64,000 nt of DNA from Rugamonas rubra (GTDB lineage Bacteria; Pseudomonadota; Gammaproteobacteria; Burkholderiales; Burkholderiaceae_D): the NCBI RefSeq assembly GCF_900114705.1, contig NZ_FOTW01000023.1, forward strand, positions 62,001 through 126,000. The letters are read 5' to 3'. Below are positions 37,578 to 48,018 of the stretch, piece after piece (positions within the stretch are counted from its first letter, which is position 1; the number at the start of each line of letters is the position of its first letter). Both the position numbers and the translations under genes were made by a program. Below the pieces are notes generated by a model. It saw only the letters and a program-made list of their open reading frames with translations, did not search any database and was not told where the DNA came from.

Positions 37578-39071
37578 ATGGGAATTGACGTGGCAAATAT
37601 AGACATCAAGTTATCGCAGAATGTGCTCAATACCGACAACCCGCTCAAGACCAACCCGGCCGGAAACAATGGCTCGCTTGGCGCGGTCTTTGACAGCATT
37701 GCCGTGGTCGGCCACAACGTCAACAACCAGCACACCTACTACTCCTCCTGGAGTTTCCTGGGATCCACGCTGCGCCTCAATTTTTCCGATGGCGCCTACC
37801 GCATCTACACCGGCGTGGTGCGGACCGATCCTTATGCGCAAAGCGGCACGGCGACGGTGACCGGAGCCGAGTTCCACCAGGATGGGCTGGTCAGCCTTGC
37901 CAGCTCGGGCCGCGTCACGCTGGACTACCAGATCGTCAACAACTCGTTGAGCATTTCTGGTGGACAGGGGACGACCAGCGCCGGCAAGCTCGCCACCTTG
38001 TTGCCGAGTTATTCGCCATCCTACGATGCGATCAGGGGTAATGTGAGCATCGGCTACGAGGGGGCGCTGTATCAAGATCGTGCAGGCAACACCAGCGGTA
38101 GTGTTGCCAAAGTGAGCGCGGCAGCGGACAAGTTCATCCTGTCGTCGGTCATCGAGGGCGACTTCCACTTGTCCGGCAACCTAGTCGATATCGGCAACGG
38201 CCTGGGCCACGCCAGCGTGACTGGCAATCTCAGCCGATACGCGACCGACTACCGGGATGGCAGCCATTTGTATATCAACGATATTTCAACCTATCTCGGC
38301 GCAGGCCAGGTACTCGACAGGAGCCTGCTATTGGATGCCAGCCGTTTCGGCGGCGACGACACCATCGCCCTCAACTTGCCTGGCAATTTGAGTGAGGACT
38401 TCACTATGGCAGCCGGCGCCGGCAGGGACCAGGTCACGCTCACGGGCGGCGGTGGCCGACTCAATCTGGACGCCGGTGCCGGCAACGACAGCGTTGCCAT
38501 TGTGTCGGACCACCACCGTGTCGATGGCGGCAGCGGCGTCGACACGGTGCGCTACGCCGGCAGTCGGGCCCAATATCAGGTGGGGCAGGACAGCGCCCAG
38601 CTCAACGTGACGACCAATGGTGCCGCCGGCGTCGACCTGTTGACCAATGTGGAGCGTGTGCAGTTCGCCGACAAGGCTGTGGCTTTCGATATCGCGGGCA
38701 ACAGCGGCCAAGCCTACCGCGCCTACCAGGCCGCCTTCGACCGCAAACCCGATACTGGAGGGTTGAGCTATTGGATCTCGGTGCTCGACGCCGGCCATAC
38801 GCTGCGCGAGGTGGCCGACGCCTTCGTGCACTCCGGTGAGTTCAATTCCTTGTACGGCAGCAATGTCAACGACCGCGACTTCCTGCTCAAACTGTACAGC
38901 AATGTGTTGCACCGCGCGCCGGATCAGGGCGGCTTCGATTTCTGGTTAAGCACCTTCGGCCAGGGCAATACCCGCGCCGATGTCTTGGCCTTCTTCAGCG
39001 AAAGCCCGGAAAACCAAGCTCAGGTGATCGGCGCAATTCAACATGGCATCGAGTACACGCCGATCATCTAA
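37578..39071 (+). CDS. DUF4214 domain protein with RTX-like repeats, probably secreted
   Basis: A 497-residue protein without a signal peptide. Residues 1-270 form a beta-rich, unrecognised region. About 275-330 has GD-rich glycine turns (FGGDDTIAL, AGAGRDQVTLTGGG, DAGAGNDSVAI, VDGGSGVDTVRYAGSRAQY) like calcium-binding RTX repeats, followed by LLTNVERVQFADKAVAFD. About 375-480 holds two DUF4214 units (AYQAAFDRKPDTGGLSYW; LYSNVLHRAPDQGGFDFW). This design points to type I secretion. The start may be the ATG at 37578 (no clear ribosome site) or the GTG at 37590 after GGGAA. The gene is less GC-rich than its neighbours. No T1SS genes are nearby. Confidence 0.82.
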   Translation: MGIDVANIDIKLSQNVLNTDNPLKTNPAGNNGSLGAVFDSIAVVGHNVNNQHTYYSSWSFLGSTLRLNFSDGAYRIYTGVVRTDPYAQSGTATVTGAEFHQDGLVSLASSGRVTLDYQIVNNSLSISGGQGTTSAGKLATLLPSYSPSYDAIRGNVSIGYEGALYQDRAGNTSGSVAKVSAAADKFILSSVIEGDFHLSGNLVDIGNGLGHASVTGNLSRYATDYRDGSHLYINDISTYLGAGQVLDRSLLLDASRFGGDDTIALNLPGNLSEDFTMAAGAGRDQVTLTGGGGRLNLDAGAGNDSVAIVSDHHRVDGGSGVDTVRYAGSRAQYQVGQDSAQLNVTTNGAAGVDLLTNVERVQFADKAVAFDIAGNSGQAYRAYQAAFDRKPDTGGLSYWISVLDAGHTLREVADAFVHSGEFNSLYGSNVNDRDFLLKLYSNVLHRAPDQGGFDFWLSTFGQGNTRADVLAFFSESPENQAQVIGAIQHGIEYTPII

Positions 39072-39208
39072 ACCGGGAGCGATCGGCCTACTTGTTCAAA
39101 AGCGTGATTTTTTCCTCTATTTGTCGATTTATGCAACTTTTTTGACTGGGGCGCGGCAACGGAATACTGTTGGCCGCCCGGAGTTCAATGGATGACAAGG
39201 AGATGGAC

Positions 39209-40816
39209 ATGACCCCACGCCTCATCGCCGTACTGCTGGCCGGCCTGTTGGCCGGCGCCGGCGGCCACGCCGCCGCGCAGTCGAACATGCAGTCAAACCT
39301 GCAGTCGAACACGCAGCCAAACCTGCAGTCGAACAAGATCTGGATCACCGTCGGCGACGCCGCCTACGGCCAGTTGCAAAAGATCGCGCCGCAGGCGATC
39401 GCCCGCGAGAGCCGCGCCACGCAGACCCAGGCGGCGCCCGGCCAGCGCGCCGGCGCCGAGCGCGTCCACCTGGTCGAGGTCGACGAGCGGCAGATGCTCG
39501 CCCTGTCGGCTGCTGTGCACAAGGAGCTGCGCCGCTGCGGCGGCTTCATGTACCACCCCAGCGAGGCGGCCGGCCTGTCCGCGCTGAGCCCGCCGTTGAA
39601 GACCTCCTTGCTGGCCACGCCCCGGCCGTCCTACGTGATCGACCAGCAGAGCGTGGTCAACCCGATGCTGGCGCAAATGCAGGCGAGCAACATCGGCCAG
39701 ACCATCGTCGACCTGTCGGCCTTCGCCAACCGCTACTACACCACCAACAACGGCGTCAACGCCTCGGACTGGCTCAAGCAGCGCTGGAGCAGCATCGCCG
39801 CCGGCCGCAGCGACATCACGGTGAGCCAGTTCAGCCATGCCTCCTACCCGCAGAAATCGGTGATCCTGACCATCGCCGGCAGCGACAACGGCAGCGAAGT
39901 GGTGGTGCTGGGCGGCCACCTCGACTCGATCAACCAGAACGGCACCGGCGAGACCACGCGCGCGCCCGGCGCCGACGACGACGCCTCCGGCGTGGCCAGC
40001 CTGACCGAGGTGCTGCGCGCGATGGTGGCGGCCGGCTACCATCCGCGCCGCACCATCAAGCTGATCGGCTACGCCGCCGAGGAGGTCGGCCTGCGCGGCT
40101 CGCAGGACATCGCCCTGAACCACAAGAACAACAACGTCAAGGTGGTCGGCGTGATGCAGCTCGACATGACCAACTACAAGGGTTCGCCCTACGACATCTA
40201 CATGTTCACCGACTACACCGACAGCGCGCAGAACGACTTCGTCGTCAAGCTGATCGGCACCTACCTGCCGACCTTGAAGATAGGCTACGACCAGTGCGGC
40301 TACGCCTGCTCCGACCACGCCTCGTGGACGGCGCAGGGCTACTGGAGCTCGATGCCCTTCGAGACCACGCTGGGCCAGGACAACCCCTACATCCACACCG
40401 CCAACGACACCTACGCCAACTCCGGCAACCAGGCCGACCACGCCCTCAAGTTCGCCCGCATGGCGCTGGCCTACGCCGTCGAGCTGGGCAGCGACGGCGC
40501 CGGCGTGACGCCGCCGGGCGACCGCACGGAGACCTTCAGCGGCAGCCTGAGCAAGGGGCAGAAGAAGAACTACGGCCCGTTCAAGGTGGCGGCCGGCGGC
40601 AGCTTCGCCGCCAGCCTGAGCGGCAGCGGCGACACCGACCTGTACCTGCGCAAGGGCAGCGCGCCCACCACCAGCAGCTACGACTGCAAGTCGGACGGCC
40701 CGACCAGCAGCGAGAGTTGCACGCTCGCCGTCAACGCCAACGGCGACCTGTACGTGCTGCTCAACGGCTACAGCGCGTCGAGCTACACCTTGACCTTGAC
40801 CTACCGGCCGCAATAG
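39209..40816 (+). CDS. Secreted M28 family aminopeptidase with C-terminal PPC domain
   Basis: A 535-residue zinc exopeptidase of the Vibrio/Aeromonas leucyl aminopeptidase group. It has a signal peptide (1 to about 23), a Q-S-N-x tandem repeat, a propeptide, the peptidase domain with the metal-site motifs VVLGGHLDSI, APGADDDASGVAS, GYAAEEVGLRGSQDI, VMQLDMTNYK and CSDHASWTAQGYW, and a C-terminal PPC beta domain (about 430-535, RTETFSGSLSKGQKKNYGPF) usually trimmed off. AAGGAG five bases before 39209 picks this ATG over those at 39188 and 39203. It likely digests peptides outside the cell. Confidence 0.92.
   Translation: MTPRLIAVLLAGLLAGAGGHAAAQSNMQSNLQSNTQPNLQSNKIWITVGDAAYGQLQKIAPQAIARESRATQTQAAPGQRAGAERVHLVEVDERQMLALSAAVHKELRRCGGFMYHPSEAAGLSALSPPLKTSLLATPRPSYVIDQQSVVNPMLAQMQASNIGQTIVDLSAFANRYYTTNNGVNASDWLKQRWSSIAAGRSDITVSQFSHASYPQKSVILTIAGSDNGSEVVVLGGHLDSINQNGTGETTRAPGADDDASGVASLTEVLRAMVAAGYHPRRTIKLIGYAAEEVGLRGSQDIALNHKNNNVKVVGVMQLDMTNYKGSPYDIYMFTDYTDSAQNDFVVKLIGTYLPTLKIGYDQCGYACSDHASWTAQGYWSSMPFETTLGQDNPYIHTANDTYANSGNQADHALKFARMALAYAVELGSDGAGVTPPGDRTETFSGSLSKGQKKNYGPFKVAAGGSFAASLSGSGDTDLYLRKGSAPTTSSYDCKSDGPTSSESCTLAVNANGDLYVLLNGYSASSYTLTLTYRPQ
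39278..39337 (+). repeat. 12-base tandem repeat inside the aminopeptidase gene
   Basis: Five units of the pattern CAGTCGAACNNG (with one CAGCCAAACCTG), each encoding Q-(S/P)-N-x, directly after the signal peptide. Units differ at a few positions. Confidence 0.85.
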
Positions 40817-41106
40817 GCCGCCTCCCATCCAGGTCGGCAAGGAAATCTTGCCGGGACGGCCAAGATAGCGGCCGTCCTTTTTTCGCCTTCTTTCCCTCGC
40901 CCCGCACTTTCGCAAGCAAGGCTCGCCGCCCACCTGATTTCTTGGAGATGCCGGCCCCGGCTGCTATAATGTTGCCTGAAAACACTTTTTCGCGCAGGCA
41001 CCCGCCATCCACGGCGGCCGGTCGGCGCGCGATTCCAGGCCCAGCCCTCCGCCCCGGCTCCTCCTGCTTGGCCCGACCACAGCGGCCATCCACACGAGAG
41101 AACAAC

Positions 41107-42618
41107 ATGAAACTCAGCACCCGTATACTTCTTCTTTGCGCCGCCACTTTGTTCGGCATTGTCTGCATCGCCACTGTCTCGCTGTTCAGCCTGCGCGCGA
41201 CGATGATGCAGGAGCGCAGCGCGCAACTGGGCAACCTGGTCGAGCTGGCCAACGCCGCCGTCGAGAAGGCCTACGCGCAGGAACAGTCCGGCAAGATGAG
41301 CCGCGAGGACGCGCAACGCCTGGCGGTGCAGACCCTGAGCAGCTTCCACAAGGACGAGATGTACTACTTCGTGCGCGAGGCCACCTCCGAGGTGCTGATC
41401 GCCCACCCGGACGCCAAGCGCATCGGCAAGGTGCAGACCAAGGAAAGCGGCGACGGCTACCGCAACGCGCTGGCCCGCGGCCGCATCGGCATCGTCGAGC
41501 AGGAGGGCACCCGTCCCGGCGTCAAGGAGAAGGTCGCCAAGATGTACGCGGTGATCAAGTTCCCGGCGTGGAACTGGCTGATCGGCACCGGCACCTACAT
41601 CGACGACATCAACGAGCGCTTCTGGAAGCAGGCCACCATCCTGCTCGGCCTGGGCCTGGCCCTGATGGTGGTGGTCGGCGGCCTGGCCTGGCACATGCTG
41701 CGCCGCATCCTCGGCCAGCTCGGCGGCGAGCCGGACTACGCCGTCGGCATCGTCGGCCAGATCGCCCAGGGCGACCTGACCACGCCGATCACGCTGGCGC
41801 CGGCCGACAAGTCCAGCCTGTTGTTCGCCATCCTGGCGATGCGCGACAAGCTGGCGCACATCGTCAGCCAGGTGCGCAGCGACGCCAACGCCATCTCCAC
41901 CGCCTCCGGCGAGATCTCGGCCGGCAACCACGATCTGTCGGCGCGCACCGAGCAGCAGGCCGGCGCGCTGGAGGAGACCGCCTCGACCATGGAAGAGATG
42001 ACCTCGACCGTGCGGCAGAACGCCGACAACGCGCGCCAGGCCAACCAGCTGGCGATCTCCGCCTCGGAGGTGGCGACCCAGGCCGGCCGTGCGGTCGGCC
42101 AGGTGGTCGAGACCATGGGCGCGATCAACGAGGCGTCCAAGCAGATCAGCGACATCATCAGCGTGATCGACGGCATCGCCTTCCAGACCAACATTCTGGC
42201 GCTCAACGCCGCCGTCGAGGCGGCCCGTGCCGGCGAGCAGGGCAGGGGCTTCGCCGTGGTCGCCTCCGAGGTGCGCAACCTGGCGCAGCGCTCGGCCGGC
42301 GCGGCCAAGGAGATCAAGGAACTGATCAACAGCTCGGCCGAGAAGGTCGCCGCCGGCGAGCGCCTGGTCGAGGCCACCGGCAGCACCATGGACAAGGTGG
42401 TCGACAGCGTGCGCCGGGTCACCGACATCGTCGCCGAGATCAGCTCGGCCAGCCAGGAGCAGAGTTCGGGCATCGACCAGATCAACGACGCCATCGCCGA
42501 GATGGACAACATGACGCAGCAGAACGCCGCGCTGGTGGAGGAGGCCGCCGCCGCCGCCCAGTCGATGAACGAGCAGGCCGCCGGCCTGGCGCAGATCGTC
42601 AGCCTGTTCAAGGTCTGA
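41107..42618 (+). CDS. Methyl-accepting chemotaxis protein, single Cache sensor
   Basis: A 503-residue membrane chemoreceptor. TM1 is at about 7-28, then a periplasmic single-Cache (sCache_2) domain (LSSFHKDEMYYFVREATSEV, then AWNWLIGTGTYIDDIN), TM2 at about 175-196, a HAMP region, and the cytoplasmic signalling tip EASKQISDIISVIDGIAFQT followed by NILALNAAVEAARAGEQGRG. Such sensors often bind small organic acids, but the ligand is unknown here. The C terminus lacks a CheR/CheB docking pentapeptide. A TATAAT box lies at 40975-40980; the rest of 40817-41106 shows no feature. Confidence 0.93.
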   Translation: MKLSTRILLLCAATLFGIVCIATVSLFSLRATMMQERSAQLGNLVELANAAVEKAYAQEQSGKMSREDAQRLAVQTLSSFHKDEMYYFVREATSEVLIAHPDAKRIGKVQTKESGDGYRNALARGRIGIVEQEGTRPGVKEKVAKMYAVIKFPAWNWLIGTGTYIDDINERFWKQATILLGLGLALMVVVGGLAWHMLRRILGQLGGEPDYAVGIVGQIAQGDLTTPITLAPADKSSLLFAILAMRDKLAHIVSQVRSDANAISTASGEISAGNHDLSARTEQQAGALEETASTMEEMTSTVRQNADNARQANQLAISASEVATQAGRAVGQVVETMGAINEASKQISDIISVIDGIAFQTNILALNAAVEAARAGEQGRGFAVVASEVRNLAQRSAGAAKEIKELINSSAEKVAAGERLVEATGSTMDKVVDSVRRVTDIVAEISSASQEQSSGIDQINDAIAEMDNMTQQNAALVEEAAAAAQSMNEQAAGLAQIVSLFKV

Positions 42619-42733
42619 CGGCGCGCGCCGCCTGCCTGTTGTATCGATGGCGCGAGGCGATCGAATCGTTGCGTGGACGGAAGGCGCGCACTAGACTGGA
42701 TGGCGGGTCGGACTAGTCACATTCGGAGGCAAT

Positions 42734-43135
42734 ATGATGCGATCGACAATCAGCCGCGTCCTGGCGGGTGCCCTACTGTTGGGCGGCGTGGCGGGCCAGG
42801 CGGCGGCGCAGTTGGAGAACCTGCCCGGCGCCGTGGACGCCTTGCGCGGCCGCCATTGGCACGGCGGCGAGTGCTGCGGCTGGACCTGGGACTGGGTGCA
42901 ACAGTCCGGCCCCACCTTCAGCGGCTCGTTCAGCAACCCCAACGGCGAAAAACTGCAGGAAGCGAACATTGTCATCAGCATCAATGGCGACAATGTGCGC
43001 ATCACGCGCGGCAACGGCGCCTGCGTCTACACTGGCAAGATCCATGTGGGCGGCGCGAGCGGAACCTACACCTGCGGCGGCCGGCCGGCCGGACCCTGGG
43101 CCGCCACCATCTACCAGACCGCGCCGACGCGCTAG
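42734..43135 (+). CDS. Small exported protein of unknown function
   Basis: A 133-residue protein with a clear signal peptide (about 1-26, MMRSTISRVLAGALLLGGVA, cut after AAAQ). The mature part has four cysteines (GGECCGW, GACVYTGK and YTCGGRP, two adjacent in the first), suiting disulfides, and several tryptophans and glycines (HWHGGECCGWTWDWVQQSGP). It looks like a small beta-rich periplasmic protein. I recognise no family. GGAGG at 42725-42729 supports the start. Confidence 0.68.
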   Translation: MMRSTISRVLAGALLLGGVAGQAAAQLENLPGAVDALRGRHWHGGECCGWTWDWVQQSGPTFSGSFSNPNGEKLQEANIVISINGDNVRITRGNGACVYTGKIHVGGASGTYTCGGRPAGPWAATIYQTAPTR

Positions 43136-43180
43136 CCGCGCCGGGCCGGGCCGCCGCCGCGCCGAATTCGCACATGGCGC

Positions 43181-43208
43181 TTGGCGCCGGCGCCGCCCGA
43201 TGTATAAT
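43181..43208 (+). promoter_or_regulatory. Promoter of the thiamine locus
   Basis: TTGGCG (43181-43186), 16 bases, TATAAT (43203-43208), immediately before the TPP riboswitch. Confidence 0.75.
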
Positions 43209-43233
43209 TGCCACCGCTGCCGCAAGGCGGCAC

Positions 43234-43322
43234 ACGCTAGGGGTCCTGGCCGTCGCATCGCGGCGGCTGGGTGAGAAATACCCTCCGAACCTGATCTGGA
43301 TAATGCCAGCGAAGGGAAGCTT
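43234..43322 (+). ncRNA. TPP riboswitch (THI element)
   Basis: The leader holds the conserved core of the thiamine pyrophosphate aptamer: GGGGT near the 5' side, CTGGGTGAGA then ACCC, and GAACCTGATCTGGATAATGC followed by CAGCGAAGGGAAG. The variable P3 arm is CGTCGCATCGCGGCGG. It lies about 95 bases upstream of thiC, so high TPP should turn off thiC and the genes after it. Ends are set to the outer paired region and are approximate. Confidence 0.95.
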
Positions 43323-43388
43323 AGGATTTTGCCGCCGGGTCATCCACGCCATTCGACCCCGCGCCGGCGCCGTCCAACCCTCCTTTGC

Positions 43389-43415
43389 TGGCTCCTGTAG
43401 CCAACCAAGGAGCCA
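43389..43415 (+). promoter_or_regulatory. Hairpin that hides the thiC ribosome binding site
   Basis: TGGCTCCT (43389-43396) is perfectly complementary to AGGAGCCA (43408-43415), which is the thiC Shine-Dalgarno sequence one base before the ATG region. The 8-pair stem with an 11-base loop can block ribosome entry. It is the probable off state of the riboswitch. Confidence 0.75.
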
Positions 43416-43416
43416 A

Positions 43417-45333
<1,917 letters not shown>

Positions 45334-45340
45334 GGCGGCG

Positions 45341-45544
45341 ATGATTGCGATTGAACTCAACGGCGCGGCGCGCCAGGTGCCGGCACGGCACACGCTGGCC
45401 GCGCTGATCGACGAGCTTGAACTCAGTGGCCAGGCGCTGGCGCTGGCGGTCAACCGCAGCGTGGTGCCGCGCCAGCAATGGCCGCAGCGCGTGCTGCAGC
45501 CGCAGGACAAGGTCGAAATCGTGCGCGCCATCGGCGGCGGCTAA
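45341..45544 (+). CDS. thiS: Sulfur carrier protein ThiS
   Basis: A 67-residue ubiquitin-like carrier of thiocarboxylate sulfur for thiazole synthesis. It begins MIAIELNGAARQVPARHTLA and ends in AIGGG, with the C-terminal Gly-Gly that is activated by adenylation (an extra final Gly follows in the reading). No thiF or thiO is in the window, so activation must rely on genes elsewhere. Confidence 0.93.
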   Translation: MIAIELNGAARQVPARHTLAALIDELELSGQALALAVNRSVVPRQQWPQRVLQPQDKVEIVRAIGGG

Positions 45545-45560
45545 GCCCCAGGCCAAGGCA

Positions 45561-45590
45561 GGGGTCAGACCCCGTACGGGGTCTGACCCC
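45561..45590. repeat. Dispersed palindrome, copy 3, inside the thi operon
   Basis: Perfect 13-4-13 palindrome: GGGGTCAGACCCC, GTAC, GGGGTCTGACCCC, 16 bases after the thiS stop and 71 before thiG. The flank AAGGCAG is shared with copy 2. Confidence 0.85.
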
Positions 45591-45661
45591 TTAGTGCGGA
45601 CGCCGGCGCTCCCGCAAACGCGCTGCGGGGTGCGCCGGCAAACCCATTCAGGAGAAACAAC

Positions 45662-46453
45662 ATGACACAAGCAAACCAAGACCTGCTGACCATCGCCGGC
45701 AAGAGCTACACCTCGCGCCTGCTGGTCGGCAGCGGCAAGTACAAGGACCTGGCGCAGACGCGCGAGGCGACCGACGCGGCCGGCGCCGAGATCATCACGG
45801 TGGCGATCCGCCGCGTCAACATCGGCCAGGACCCGAAGGCGCCCAGCCTGCTCGACGTGCTGCCGCCGTCGCAGTACACCATCCTGCCCAACACGGCCGG
45901 CTGCTACACCGCCAAGGACGCCGTCTACACCCTGCAGATGGCGCGCGAGCTGCTGGGCGGCCACAAGCTGGTCAAGCTGGAGGTGCTGGGCGACGAGAAG
46001 ACCCTGTTCCCGCACATGCCGGAAACCCTGATCGCCGCCGAGGCGCTGGTGCGCGACGGCTTCGACGTGATGGTCTACTGCAGCGACGACCCGATCCAGG
46101 CCAAGCTGCTCGAGCAGATCGGCTGCGTCGCGGTGATGCCGCTGGCCTCGCTGATCGGCTCCGGCATGGGCATCCTCAACCCGTGGAACCTGTCGCTGAT
46201 CATCGAGCAGGCCAAGGTGCCGGTGCTGGTCGACGCCGGCGTCGGCACCGCCTCGGACGCCGCCATCGCCATGGAGCTGGGCTGCGACGGCGTGCTGATG
46301 AACACCGCCATCGCCGGCGCGCGCGACCCGGTGCGCATGGCGCGCGCCATGCGCCTGGGCGTGCAGGCCGGCCGCGAGGCCTTCCTCGCCGGCCGCATCG
46401 ACAAGCGCTTCGCCGCCTCGCCGTCGTCGCCGATGGCGGGCCGGCTGGCATGA
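45662..46453 (+). CDS. thiG: Thiazole synthase ThiG
   Basis: Builds the thiazole phosphate from deoxyxylulose phosphate, dehydroglycine and ThiS-bound sulfur. The 263-residue TIM barrel has the family start LTIAGKSYTSRLLVGSGKY, the Schiff-base lysine in HKLVKLEVLGDEKTL, and phosphate sites VLVDAGVGTASDAA and GVLMNTAIA. The stop overlaps the thiD start as ATGA. AGGAG precedes the ATG. Confidence 0.96.
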   Translation: MTQANQDLLTIAGKSYTSRLLVGSGKYKDLAQTREATDAAGAEIITVAIRRVNIGQDPKAPSLLDVLPPSQYTILPNTAGCYTAKDAVYTLQMARELLGGHKLVKLEVLGDEKTLFPHMPETLIAAEALVRDGFDVMVYCSDDPIQAKLLEQIGCVAVMPLASLIGSGMGILNPWNLSLIIEQAKVPVLVDAGVGTASDAAIAMELGCDGVLMNTAIAGARDPVRMARAMRLGVQAGREAFLAGRIDKRFAASPSSPMAGRLA

Positions 46454-47265
46454 GCATGGCCGACGGCGCCGGGCGCGGCGAACGGCGCGGCGGCGAGCGC
46501 CGCGCCGCCGTGCTGGTGTTCGCCGGCGTCGACCCGTCCGGCGGCGCCGGCCTGGCGGCCGACCTGCAGGCCGTCGCCGCCCAGGGCGCCCACGCGCTGA
46601 CGGTGGTGACGGCGCTGACGGCGCAGGACAACGACCGCGTCCACGCCGTCGAGCCGGTGGCGGCGGAACTGCTGCTGCGCCAGGCCGAGGCGCTGATCGG
46701 CAAGATCGCCATCGCCGCCGTCAAGATCGGCATCCCCGGCAGCGCCGCCAACGCGCGCGCCATCGCCGGCCTGATCGAACGGCTGCGCCGCCTGCAGCCG
46801 CAACTGCCGGTGGTGCTCGACCCGGTGCTGGCCAGCGGCCACGGCGACCTGCTGTCGCGCGACGACGCCGTGCTGGCGCTGGCGCCGCTGCTGCCGCTGG
46901 CCACGCTGCTCACGCCCAACGGCCCGGAGGCGCGCGCGCTGACCGGGCAGACCACGCCGGGCGCGCAGGCGGCGGCGCTGCGCGCGCGCGGCTGCGGCCA
47001 CGTGCTGCTCACCGGCGGCCACGACGACGACGGCGACGTCGTCGTCAACCGCTGGTACGGCGCCGGCCGCGAGCAGCTGTGGCGCTGGCCGCGCCTGGCC
47101 GGCCAGTTCCACGGCAGCGGCTGCACGCTGGCCTCGGCCTGCGCCGGCCTGCTGGCCCAGGGCCTGACCATGGAGCGCGCGCTGCAACGCGCCCAGCAAT
47201 ACTGCCAGCACGCCCTGGCCGACGCCTACGCCATCGCCGACGGCCAGCGCATGCCGCGCCGCTGA
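46450..47265 (+). CDS. thiD: Hydroxymethylpyrimidine/phosphomethylpyrimidine kinase ThiD
   Basis: Phosphorylates HMP and HMP-P to HMP-PP. In this 271-residue ribokinase-fold protein the substrate site is AGVDPSGGAGLAADLQ, with PVVLDPVLASGHG, TLLTPNGPEARALTG and the anion hole FHGSGCTLASACAG. The first 17 residues are a low-complexity Arg/Gly extension. The start overlaps the thiG stop, giving coupled translation. Very high GC. Confidence 0.93.
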   Translation: MSMADGAGRGERRGGERRAAVLVFAGVDPSGGAGLAADLQAVAAQGAHALTVVTALTAQDNDRVHAVEPVAAELLLRQAEALIGKIAIAAVKIGIPGSAANARAIAGLIERLRRLQPQLPVVLDPVLASGHGDLLSRDDAVLALAPLLPLATLLTPNGPEARALTGQTTPGAQAAALRARGCGHVLLTGGHDDDGDVVVNRWYGAGREQLWRWPRLAGQFHGSGCTLASACAGLLAQGLTMERALQRAQQYCQHALADAYAIADGQRMPRR

Positions 47266-47314
47266 GCCGCCACCCGCCACCCGCCACCATCCATCCGATA
47301 CGATTGAGAGCACC

Positions 47315-47953
47315 ATGAAAGCGATTCAACAAGGACTGTATCTGGTCACCCCCAACTGGGACGACACCGACAAGCTGCTGGCCGCCACGGAGCGGGCGCT
47401 GGGCGCCGGCGTCGCCCTGCTGCAGTACCGCCATAAGGACGCTGGCCCGGCGCTGCGCGAGCGGCAGGCGCGGGCGTTGCTGGCGCTGTGCCGGCGCCAC
47501 GGCGTGCCGCTGGTGATCAACGATTACACCGAGCTGTGCCAGCAGATCGGCGCCGACGGCGTCCACGTCGGCGGCACCGACGCCGGCGTGGCCGCCGTGC
47601 GCGCCGCGCTGGGGCCTGACAAGATCGTCGGCGCCTCCTGCTACGGCGACCTGCCGCGCGCCGTCGCCGCCCAGGCGGCCGGCGCCAGCTACGTCGCCTT
47701 CGGCGGCTTCTACCCGTCGCGCGTCAAGCAGTACGAGGTGACCACGGCGCCGGCCATCGTCGCCCGGGCGGCGGCCAGCATCGCCGTGCCGGCCGTGGTG
47801 ATCGGCGGCATGACGCCGGCCAACGCGGCGCCGCTGGTGGCGCTGGGCGCCGACCTGGTGGCCGCCATCAGCAGCGTCTACCTGGCCGACGAGCCGGCGC
47901 TGGCGGTCGGCCAGTTCAACGCCCTGTTCGCGGCGCGCAACACGGGCCGATAA
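47315..47953 (+). CDS. thiE: Thiamine phosphate synthase ThiE
   Basis: Joins HMP-PP and thiazole phosphate to thiamine phosphate. The 212-residue TIM barrel has GVALLQYRHKDAG, PLVINDYTELCQQIGADGVH with the usual VGGTD, GASCYGD and PAVVIGGMTPANA. It is last in the thiC-thiS-thiG-thiD-thiE series, 49 bases after thiD. Confidence 0.94.
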   Translation: MKAIQQGLYLVTPNWDDTDKLLAATERALGAGVALLQYRHKDAGPALRERQARALLALCRRHGVPLVINDYTELCQQIGADGVHVGGTDAGVAAVRAALGPDKIVGASCYGDLPRAVAAQAAGASYVAFGGFYPSRVKQYEVTTAPAIVARAAASIAVPAVVIGGMTPANAAPLVALGADLVAAISSVYLADEPALAVGQFNALFAARNTGR

Positions 47954-48018
47954 AAGCGCCATGGCGAGCGATTCGGTCCTATAATGGGCTGTTGATATTC
48001 ATATAAGATTATCCTGCC

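Noticed and set aside
42673..43416. Upstream extension of the thiC frame by 248 codons
   Set aside because: The frame stays open through the small exported protein gene and the TPP riboswitch, but homology to ThiC starts only at the 43417 ATG.
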